Shown in pieces: positions 23,897-29,163 of a stretch of DNA of 29,163 nt. The notes under the pieces were generated by a model. The model had not been told where the DNA came from and searched no databases. It saw nothing but the letters and a program-made list of their open reading frames with translations. Position numbers and translations under genes: made by a program. This DNA is from an uncultured Flavobacteriales bacterium (lineage in GTDB: Bacteria > Bacteroidota > Bacteroidia > Flavobacteriales > UBA1820), in contig CALJDR010000007.1 of NCBI GenBank assembly GCA_938023515.1, forward strand, positions 1 to 29,163. Reading direction: 5' to 3'. Position 1 is the first letter of the stretch, and each line of letters begins with the position of its first letter.

Positions 23897-24763
23897 TCAT
23901 TCTTCGATGGGCAGGTAGATTTCCGTTTTCAGTTTTTCCGGTGCGGTGCGGTCCGGATGGTTGAGGTATTTTTCATAGCAAGACGAATCCCGGAGCCGGT
24001 GCCCGCCCGCCGGGAGCCATTGCGAGTAGATCGTATCGTATACGGCGCCCAAGTGTTCGTACGATCCGGTGTAGAGGAATACGGCGTATTTGCCGCCCGG
24101 TATCTCCTTTACTCCGATTTCGCCCTGCGCGGCAGCTGGTTTGGGCAGTACCAGGCATACTTCGGCCCGCAGGCGGTCTTTCGGGGTCACTTTTGGGTCA
24201 TCGTGGTAAATGCAGAGGTGTTCGATGCCTGCGGAGAACAGTTTGTTCTCTTTGACATATTGCCACAGTTTTCCCCAGGCGGCAGGGTAGTCGTTGTCCT
24301 GGTAGGCCCCGGACAGGCGGATGTAAGCGGCCTGTTTGTCGGGAATGTCGAGGATCTTCGGTTTTTTAATGTTCAGGGAGAGGTCAGCCTGCGAAGGTTT
24401 CATGATATGGAATTGTTTGTTTTGGCGGTATTCGAGGGGCGATATACTGTAGTACTGGCGGAACGCTTTGGACAGCGAAGCCGGGACGTCGTATCCTACC
24501 TGGTAGGCGATATCGGCTATGGGCATTGCCGTATGGCGGAGCAGGCGCGCAGCGGATTCCAAACGCAGGCGGGTGACCAGTGCCCTGGGCGTTTCACCCA
24601 GGAAGGCCTTGACGATGCGGTGCAGATGGAAAGGGGAAAATCCCGATGTGCGGGCCAATAAGTCAAGGCTGATATCTGCCGAAAGGTGGGCGGCTATATA
24701 TTCGCAGAGGGCATTGAGGCCTTGCTCGTAATGCTGCCGGGTGGTTTCTTTCAGAGGGTTCAT
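23897..24763 (-). CDS. AraC-family regulator with GyrI-like effector domain
   Basis: A 288-residue transcription factor of the Rob/SoxS-GyrI type. Residues 15-114 hold the two AraC helix-turn-helix motifs (SLDLLARTSGFSPFHLHRIVKAFLGETP and PIADIAYQVGYDVPASLSKAFRQYYSISP). Residues about 130-288 form a GyrI-like SHS2 small-molecule domain, with the characteristic QAAYIRLSGAY, AWGKLWQYVKENKL, IPGGKYAVFLYTGSYEHLGAVYDTIYSQWLP and KTEIYLPIEE ending. Such proteins sense drugs or amphipathic ligands. It is divergent from the Isf-like flavoprotein gene across 122 bases, which makes that gene its likely target. Confidence 0.93.
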   Translation of the reverse strand: MNPLKETTRQHYEQGLNALCEYIAAHLSADISLDLLARTSGFSPFHLHRIVKAFLGETPRALVTRLRLESAARLLRHTAMPIADIAYQVGYDVPASLSKAFRQYYSISPLEYRQNKQFHIMKPSQADLSLNIKKPKILDIPDKQAAYIRLSGAYQDNDYPAAWGKLWQYVKENKLFSAGIEHLCIYHDDPKVTPKDRLRAEVCLVLPKPAAAQGEIGVKEIPGGKYAVFLYTGSYEHLGAVYDTIYSQWLPAGGHRLRDSSCYEKYLNHPDRTAPEKLKTEIYLPIEE

Positions 24764-24805
24764 TCGTTCGTTCTGTTTTTGGTTTTTTCGACCGTGTTAC
24801 AGGGA

Positions 24806-24813
24806 CAAAAATA
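24806..24813 (-). promoter_or_regulatory. -7 element of the AraC-GyrI gene
   Basis: On the minus strand this reads TATTTTTG, an exact TAnnTTTG box 42 bases before the start codon. It shares the divergent region with the flavoprotein promoter. Confidence 0.55.
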
Positions 24814-24873
24814 CGGCGCAACCGCCCGGAAAAGTTTTCCTGTCTTGCGAACTTCGGGATATTTTTTAGTGTG

Positions 24874-24881
24874 TACCTTTA
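24874..24881 (+). promoter_or_regulatory. -7-like element before the flavoprotein gene
   Basis: TACCTTTA matches TAnnTTTG except for the last base and ends 4 bases before the ATG at 24886. If real, the mRNA would have almost no leader. Confidence 0.4.
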
Positions 24882-24885
24882 CCCC

Positions 24886-25461
24886 ATGAAAACACTCGTA
24901 ATAAACGGCTCGCCGCGGCCGTCCGGAAAGATCGCGCAAATGATGGCCATGGCCGGGGAGATCGCCGGGGACGATACCGAGGTGCTCGATGTGTACCGGA
25001 TGGATATAAAACCGTGCGTGGGATGCATGGCTTGCCGTACGACAGGGGTTTGCAGCCTCAAACCGGACGATGCCCACCGGGTGGCGGAGATGATACGCCG
25101 GGCCGACCTGATCGTCGTAGGCACGCCCGCTTACTGGGGAAATATGAGCGGCGGGTTGAAGAGCCTTTTCGACCGCCTGGTGCCGGTGTTCATGGGGGAA
25201 ACGAAAAGCGGCATCCCCCGCGCCTGCCTGAAAGGAAAACGGGGGATCGTCGTGGCCACATGCACAACACCCTTCCCTTTCAACCGGCTGTTCGGCCAAA
25301 GCGCCGGGGCTGTCCGGGCGGTGAAGGAGATACTGCGTACGGGAGGCTTGCGGGTATCCTCGGTACAGATAGGCGGGACAAAGGGAATGAAAGAGATACC
25401 CGGGCGCTACATAGACCGGTTGACCAGACTGATCCTGCGGGCGCGGCGGGCTACCCGGTAG
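24886..25461 (+). CDS. NADPH-dependent FMN reductase / iron-sulfur flavoprotein-like protein
   Basis: A 191-residue flavodoxin-fold protein. The FMN phosphate loop is GSPRPSGKI (8-16). Cys44, Cys47, Cys50 and Cys56 form C-x2-C-x2-C-x5-C, the compact motif of archaeal iron-sulfur flavoprotein (Isf), which binds a 4Fe-4S cluster beside FMN. Later flavin-binding features are GTPAYWGNMSGGLKSLFDR (about 84-102) and VVATCTTPFPFN. Isf-type proteins reduce O2, H2O2 or quinone-like acceptors with ferredoxin or NAD(P)H electrons. The length equals typical Isf. Many plain flavin reductases share a GCxxCxxxGxC variant, so cluster binding is not proven. The ATG at 24886 is preferred over a GTG five codons upstream that lies in the -7 box. 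Divergent from the AraC-GyrI gene. Confidence 0.85.
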   Translation: MKTLVINGSPRPSGKIAQMMAMAGEIAGDDTEVLDVYRMDIKPCVGCMACRTTGVCSLKPDDAHRVAEMIRRADLIVVGTPAYWGNMSGGLKSLFDRLVPVFMGETKSGIPRACLKGKRGIVVATCTTPFPFNRLFGQSAGAVRAVKEILRTGGLRVSSVQIGGTKGMKEIPGRYIDRLTRLILRARRATR

Positions 25462-25486
25462 TTTATTCCGCCAGGAGGAAATGAAA

Positions 25487-25520
25487 AAAGGCGTCCTGCT
25501 AAAGTAGAGCGGACGCCTTT
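25487..25520. terminator. Bidirectional terminator
   Basis: A 10-bp stem AAAGGCGTCC (25487-25496) / GGACGCCTTT (25511-25520) with a 14-base loop. The plus strand ends in TTT, and the minus strand in a six-T run. It lies between the flavoprotein and the convergent regulator gene. Confidence 0.8.
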
Positions 25521-25596
25521 CAGGGATCAAAATCTATTAAAAAATATACAACATCAATCATTCTTTGTTTACAGGACAAAGATGCTGTGTTTCCCC

Positions 25597-25613
25597 GGGG
25601 GATAAAATCCCCC
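25597..25613. repeat. Perfect palindrome GGGGGAT-AAA-ATCCCCC
   Basis: Seven-base arms around AAA, in the 206-base region between the flavoprotein and the LuxR regulator gene. It has no T run on either side, so a terminator role is doubtful. The rest of the region is A/T-rich and I see no gene in it. Confidence 0.6.
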
Positions 25614-25667
25614 ATATCGGTTATTTTATAGATTTTTCATCCCTATAAAATGCGATGGGGCCGAAGC

Positions 25668-26273
25668 CTATTCCACGTCGTCCGCTTTTACCAGGTTGTT
25701 CAGCAGTGCGTAGACCGTAAGGCCCGACACTGTTTTAATCCCCGTTTTGCGGGAGATGTTCTTGCGGTGGGAGATGACCGTATGTACGGACAGGTTGTAG
25801 ATCGAGGCAATCTCTTTGTTGGTATGGCCTTCCACCAGGGAGGTGAGTATTTCCTTTTCCCGGTCGGATAGCTCGGCGCTGTCGCGCACGGTTTCCGCGT
25901 CGGATTTGTTTTCCGCTGCCCGCCGCAGTTTTTTCGTAATGTCGTCTTTGGTATCGTCGATATCGAGGACGCAGTCGTATTGATTGAGCTCGTCCTGGCT
26001 GAAATAACTGTAGACCAACGCCGCCAGGGCCATTTCGGGCCGGACGGACAATAATTGCCGGATATTCGACCTCCCGTGACGATCGGCCACAGAAGGATTG
26101 ATCAGGATGATATCGGCTGAAGAGGCTTTCGGTGCAGCGCTCCACTGCCGCAGGTCGGCCAAGGTGGAAACGATATCGAATTCATCCGTCGCGGACAACA
26201 TCGATTTAATACCCACGCAGACGATATCCGACGGCTCGATAAGCGCTATTTTGTATCTTTTACGGGCCGTCAT
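25668..26273 (-). CDS. LuxR-type regulator with pseudo-receiver domain
   Basis: A 201-residue NarL/FixJ-like protein. Residues about 7-118 have the receiver fold, but the phospho-acceptor position reads LIN59PS rather than LxDxxMP, and the usual acidic pair near the N-terminus is Glu13-Pro14. Residues about 135-195 are a standard LuxR helix-turn-helix (LSDREKEILTSLVEGHTNKEIASIYNLSVHTVISHRKNI). It therefore probably binds DNA without classical phosphorylation. Its ATG overlaps the stop of the hemerythrin gene by 4 bases (ATGA), so the two are translationally coupled. A role in sensing through its di-iron partner is inference. Confidence 0.9.
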   Translation of the reverse strand: MTARKRYKIALIEPSDIVCVGIKSMLSATDEFDIVSTLADLRQWSAAPKASSADIILINPSVADRHGRSNIRQLLSVRPEMALAALVYSYFSQDELNQYDCVLDIDDTKDDITKKLRRAAENKSDAETVRDSAELSDREKEILTSLVEGHTNKEIASIYNLSVHTVISHRKNISRKTGIKTVSGLTVYALLNNLVKADDVE

Positions 26274-26965
26274 TTCGCTTTGCTTTCTTGGAGTTCGGCC
26301 AGCGGGACAAGCACTTTGTCCTCGATGAGCGTGTGGCGGGCAATGTCTTCGCCCAGAATGTAAAGGTCGAACAGGATCTCGTTCTCCTCGCGTCCGTCGG
26401 TAGCCGGGGGCAGGTACTTAATGATGATATGAGCCAGGTCGGAAAGCTTTTCCTCGATATTGGTATGATTCTTTTCGAATACCGAGATGTTGTACTTATT
26501 CTCTTTTTTACCTCCCAACAAGGAACGTATATAGGGGAATACCGTGTTCTCCTCGTAGTCCAGGTGTTGTGCCACTTCGTCGGCGTACTGCCGGAAAAAA
26601 TCGCGGAGTACCCGGCCGTTGACCTTCGGGTAGGATTCGACGATCTTTTCCAGGTGTTTCTGGATATGCGGGATTTTGTCGTTGCGGTAGTACTGATGGC
26701 TTTCGTACAGATAGTCCAGGAGCTTTTCCACCGGAAAGGACGATATTTCTTTTTCCGAAGGAAGGTAATCCGGATGTGTGTAGATGTTGAATACCAACAG
26801 CAGGAGCCGATAGTCTACTCCTTTTTCCCGGCAGACCTGCTCTACGGTCTTTTCTCCTGTGCCTAAGGTGAGCCCGAATCGGGGCAGCAGGGGCAGCAGA
26901 CGGTAGTTCGACTGGAGCACATCGGCCATTTTATCGCCGGGGCCGAACAGTATATGATGGTTCAT
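26270..26965 (-). CDS. RIC-type hemerythrin di-iron protein (ScdA/YtfE-like)
   Basis: A 231-residue cytoplasmic protein of the repair-of-iron-centres family. The N-terminal segment (about 10-60: MADVLQSNYRLLPLLPRFGLTLGTGEKTVEQVCREKGVD) resembles the ScdA_N/DUF542 domain but without its CCGG motif. The hemerythrin-like four-helix bundle has expected ligands His90, His104, His134, Glu138, His167, His211 and Glu215, with spacings close to E. coli YtfE. Such proteins protect or repair Fe-S centres under nitric oxide or oxidative stress. The start is ATG at 26965 (MNHHILF); a TTG three codons earlier is less likely. It overlaps the downstream pseudo-receiver regulator by 4 bases. Confidence 0.9.
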   Translation of the reverse strand: MNHHILFGPGDKMADVLQSNYRLLPLLPRFGLTLGTGEKTVEQVCREKGVDYRLLLLVFNIYTHPDYLPSEKEISSFPVEKLLDYLYESHQYYRNDKIPHIQKHLEKIVESYPKVNGRVLRDFFRQYADEVAQHLDYEENTVFPYIRSLLGGKKENKYNISVFEKNHTNIEEKLSDLAHIIIKYLPPATDGREENEILFDLYILGEDIARHTLIEDKVLVPLAELQESKAK

Positions 26966-27235
26966 AGTAAGCAAATGTTTTAATAAAGCAAGTAACGCAA
27001 AAGTTTTTTCAGATGCAAATCCGCCGCCGGGTTTAACCTCAGGCTTCCGGATTTTTTGGATAGGGAAACACCGCTGGAAAAAATGTGATTTTCAGCCTCT
27101 ATGTAGTGAGGTTGCAGTCTGAACCTGCCGGATTGCTTTTTTGCCCGGTTGCGATCCGGGTAGGAAAGTAAGTCGTTTTCTTTGAAAAGTGGCGTACCGG
27201 GGAAAAATCCGATGCACTTTTGTTTTGAAAAGGAT

Positions 27236-27243
27236 TAACTTTG
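27236..27243 (+). promoter_or_regulatory. -7 element of the MFS transporter gene
   Basis: TAACTTTG is an exact TAnnTTTG box 26 bases before the ATG at 27270. TTTG copies lie upstream at 27219-27222 and 27224-27227, closer than the usual -33 spacing. The 304 bases between the divergent start codons (26965 and 27270) hold this element and short inverted repeats (CCCGG 27144-27148 / CCGGG 27156-27160); no gene is seen there. Confidence 0.6.
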
Positions 27244-27269
27244 CACCCGGATTTAAATTTTACCACCTG

Positions 27270-28640
27270 ATGACAGCAATACCCAATCCGGCTCCGGGCC
27301 GGACGATCCGGGACTCCGCGGCAATGCGCTGGACAGCCCTGGCCATAGTGGCCTTTACTATGATGGCCGCCTATTATGTGAACGACGTCATGGCCCCGCT
27401 CCAGGAAATGCTGGAAGGACAGCTTGGGTGGACCGGGTCGGAATTCGGGTTCTTTACCGGGGCGTACAGTTTCCTCAACGTATTCCTGCTGATGCTCATC
27501 TGGGGCGGGTTCATCATCGACCGCTTCGGGGTGCGTTTTACCGGAAAACTGGCTGCTTTCCTGATGGTGGGCGGTACGCTGATCCAGTATTACGGTATCA
27601 CGGTCCTGGCAGGCGACAACTCCCTGATATTTGGCTATAAGACAGGCGTGTTCGTAGCTTCGGCGGGTTATTCCATATTCGGGGTAGGCGCAGAGGTAGC
27701 CGGTATCACCGTGACCAAGATCATTGCCCGCTGGTTCAAGGGCAAGGAAATGGCGACAGCCATGGGTGTGCAGGTAGCCCTGGCGCGTATCGGTTCGCAG
27801 GCGGCTTATACTTTGGCCATACCGGTGGCGAAGAATTTTAATCTGTCTACCCCCGTATTGATAGGCATCATTTTGTTGGCCGGAGGACTTGTGGCGTTCT
27901 TCATCTTCTCGGTGATGGATAAAAAACTGGACCGCCAGCAGGGGGTCGACCTGGGAGGGGAGGACGAAAAATTCTCGTTCCGGGATGTAACCAATATTCT
28001 GACTAACCGCGGATTCTGGCTTATCGCCCTTTTGTGTGTACTATTTTATGCCTGCGTATTCCCCTTCCAGAAGTTCGCTTCGGGCCTGATGGTGTCCAAA
28101 TACGGGATCGATCCGGACTTTGCCGGCTCCATCGTCGGCCTTCCGGCTATGGGCGCCCTGATCCTTACCCCGGTATTTGGCGGCCTGATAGACAAGCGCG
28201 GAAAATCCGCCTCGATGATGATCCTGGGCTCGGCTATGCTTATTTTCGTGCACCTGATGTATGCGGTGCCCTTTATTAACCAGTGGTGGGTGGCCATCGG
28301 CCTGATGATCATCCTGGGTATCGCTTTTTCGCTCGTGCCTTCGGCCTTGTGGCCGGCGGTGGCCAAGATATTTCCGGTCTACCAGTTGGGAACGGCATAC
28401 GCCCTGATATTCTTTATCCAGAACATAGGCCTTTGGGGAGTACCCAACCTGATAGGCTCGATCCTGCAGCATTACTGTGTGGTAGGCAGTACGGCCTCCG
28501 GCGCTAACGTCTATGACTATACCCTGCCTATGCTCGTATTCTGCGGCTTTGCCGTATTATCGCTGGCAGTGAGCATTATGCTGAAAAAGGCCGATGCGAA
28601 GAACGGATACGGCCTGCAACTGCCGAACATAAAAAAATAA
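27270..28640 (+). CDS. MFS transporter
   Basis: A 456-residue major facilitator protein with about 12 membrane helices. The start of the first helix (WTALAIVAFTMMAAYYVNDVMAPL), GGFIIDRFGVRFTGK (the loop 2-3 motif, residues about 75-90), KTGVFVASAGYSIFGVGAEVAG, a central charged loop (DKKLDRQQGVDLGGEDEKFSFRD) and the second-half GGLIDKRGKS loop are typical. The pattern resembles the Bacteroidetes relatives of MFSD1-type transporters, but the substrate is unknown. The ATG at 27270 is chosen because the in-frame upstream start (27189) runs through the -7 box. It is divergent from the hemerythrin-regulator pair. Confidence 0.88.
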   Translation: MTAIPNPAPGRTIRDSAAMRWTALAIVAFTMMAAYYVNDVMAPLQEMLEGQLGWTGSEFGFFTGAYSFLNVFLLMLIWGGFIIDRFGVRFTGKLAAFLMVGGTLIQYYGITVLAGDNSLIFGYKTGVFVASAGYSIFGVGAEVAGITVTKIIARWFKGKEMATAMGVQVALARIGSQAAYTLAIPVAKNFNLSTPVLIGIILLAGGLVAFFIFSVMDKKLDRQQGVDLGGEDEKFSFRDVTNILTNRGFWLIALLCVLFYACVFPFQKFASGLMVSKYGIDPDFAGSIVGLPAMGALILTPVFGGLIDKRGKSASMMILGSAMLIFVHLMYAVPFINQWWVAIGLMIILGIAFSLVPSALWPAVAKIFPVYQLGTAYALIFFIQNIGLWGVPNLIGSILQHYCVVGSTASGANVYDYTLPMLVFCGFAVLSLAVSIMLKKADAKNGYGLQLPNIKK

Positions 28641-28675
28641 CCCCTCCTTTCGGCGGGCGAACGGGATAACGACCG

Positions 28676-29142
28676 ATGAATGACAGCCGAGCATATCCCT
28701 GGGGAGACGATCTGCCCTATAACAGTGCCGCCGAAAGGCTGAAGGAGCGCTTCGGGGGGCGTATGCAAAAACTGTCCCTTTCGGCGGGCTTTTCGTGCCC
28801 CAACCGGGACGGACGTGTGGGAACAGGCGGCTGCACTTTCTGCAACAACGAGGCGTTCGTCCCGTTCTATACCCATCATAAAGACATCGATGTACAGATC
28901 GAAGAAGGACTCGGATTCCTGCGCGAACGCTATCCGCGTTCGGCCCGTTTTGTGGCCTATTTTCAGGCTTATACCAATACGTATGGGGATTTTGACGCGA
29001 TAAAGGCGCTCTATTCGCGGGTGCTCTCGCATCCCGGGATAGGCGGTATCGTCATAGGCACGCGCCCGGATTGTGTGGATGGGCCGATGCTCGATTTTTT
29101 TGCGGAACTGGCCAAAGATCATTTCGTGAGCGTGGAATACGG
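28676..29142 (+). CDS. YhcC/TIGR01212-type radical SAM protein, 3'-truncated
   Basis: The first ~155 residues of a radical SAM enzyme. Cys41, Cys53 and Cys56 form the C-x11-C-x2-C arrangement (FSCPNRDGRVGTGGCTFCNN) of the YhcC family, with PYNSAAERLKERFGGRMQKLSL before it and FQAYTNTYGDFDAIKALYSR and IVIGTRPDCVDG after it. Full-length members have about 300 residues; the remainder lies beyond the contig. The chemistry of the family is not well known. It starts 35 bases after the MFS gene and may be cotranscribed. The last codons after VEYG (LLYTS) are adapter-encoded. Confidence 0.92.
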
Positions 29143-29163
29143 CTGTCTCTTATACACATCTGA
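29143..29163 (-). other. Illumina Nextera i5 adapter, reverse complement (artefact)
   Basis: CTGTCTCTTATACACATCT (29143-29161) is the reverse complement of the Tn5 mosaic end; the following GA is the next pair of the read-1 adapter. Genomic sequence ends at about 29142. Confidence 0.97.

Noticed and set aside
23742..23900. 53 upstream codons of the repeat protein
   Set aside because: They run through the nested inverted repeats and overlap the end of the AraC-GyrI gene, with no repeat units.
26966..26974. TTG start of the hemerythrin gene
   Set aside because: ATG at 26965 is three codons downstream and loses no conserved residue.
27189..27269. In-frame upstream start of the MFS gene
   Set aside because: It would translate through the -7 box at 27236-27243 and adds no membrane or family sequence.
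1..29163. CRISPR array, tRNA, rRNA or insertion sequence
   Set aside because: I saw no regularly spaced direct repeats, cloverleaf sequences, rRNA segments or transposase motifs.

Overview
The window is a metagenome- or isolate-derived contig from a member of the Bacteroidales. Its moderately high GC suggests a Rikenellaceae/Alistipes-like organism, but the family-level call is inference. Supporting signs are the TAnnTTTG -7 boxes in front of many genes, the scarcity of Shine-Dalgarno sequences, a FeoA-FeoB fusion with a small Cys-rich partner, a DUF4491 protein, and the tig/clpP/clpX neighbourhood. Both extreme ends are not biological: 1-49 is an Illumina Nextera i5 adapter including its index, and 29143-29163 is the reverse complement of the same adapter. 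The first and last genes are therefore truncated, and their terminal residues come from adapter.

Layout: (1) 51-2998 holds the C-terminal half of a large acyl-CoA dehydratase activase-like (DUF2229) protein and a TetR regulator, closed by a strong terminator. (2) 3253-4920 is an AAEx-type transporter with two RCK_C domains. (3) 4998-8263 on the minus strand is a compact Leloir operon transcribed galK-galT-galE. (4) 8482-9620 holds an O6-methylguanine-DNA methyltransferase and a PnuC-type transporter. (5) 9733-11166 is a solitary SPP1-Gp6-like phage portal protein with its own host-type promoter. (6) 11254-15875 is the chaperone/protease set tig, clpP and clpX, interrupted by a membrane-anchored GNAT acetyltransferase. 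(7) 15940-17968 is a ptb-buk pair (acyl-CoA to acyl-phosphate to acid plus ATP), followed by rdgB, a hotdog thioesterase and a secreted alpha/beta hydrolase. (8) 20141-23382 holds DUF4491, divergent from the FeoAB ferrous iron transporter and a 59-residue FeoB-associated Cys-rich protein. (9) 23472-25461 holds an 89-residue protein made of 14-residue repeats, an AraC-GyrI regulator, and a divergent Isf-like flavoprotein. (10) 25668-26965 is a RIC-type hemerythrin di-iron protein overlapping a LuxR regulator whose receiver lacks the phospho-acceptor Asp. (11) 27270 to the end holds an MFS transporter and the start of a YhcC-type radical SAM protein.

Most of the window is ordinary chromosomal housekeeping. 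The accessory points that deserve attention are the orphan portal gene, the membrane-GNAT fusion inserted in the tig-clpPX block, the repeat protein with nested inverted repeats over its start, the pseudo-receiver/hemerythrin pair, and the Isf-like flavoprotein. Several of the right-hand genes (FeoAB, Cys-rich partner, RIC hemerythrin, Isf-like flavoprotein) fit an iron and oxidative/nitrosative stress theme, although they are separate transcription units. No tRNA, rRNA, CRISPR array or insertion sequence was seen, and no gene-free stretch exceeds 300 bases.
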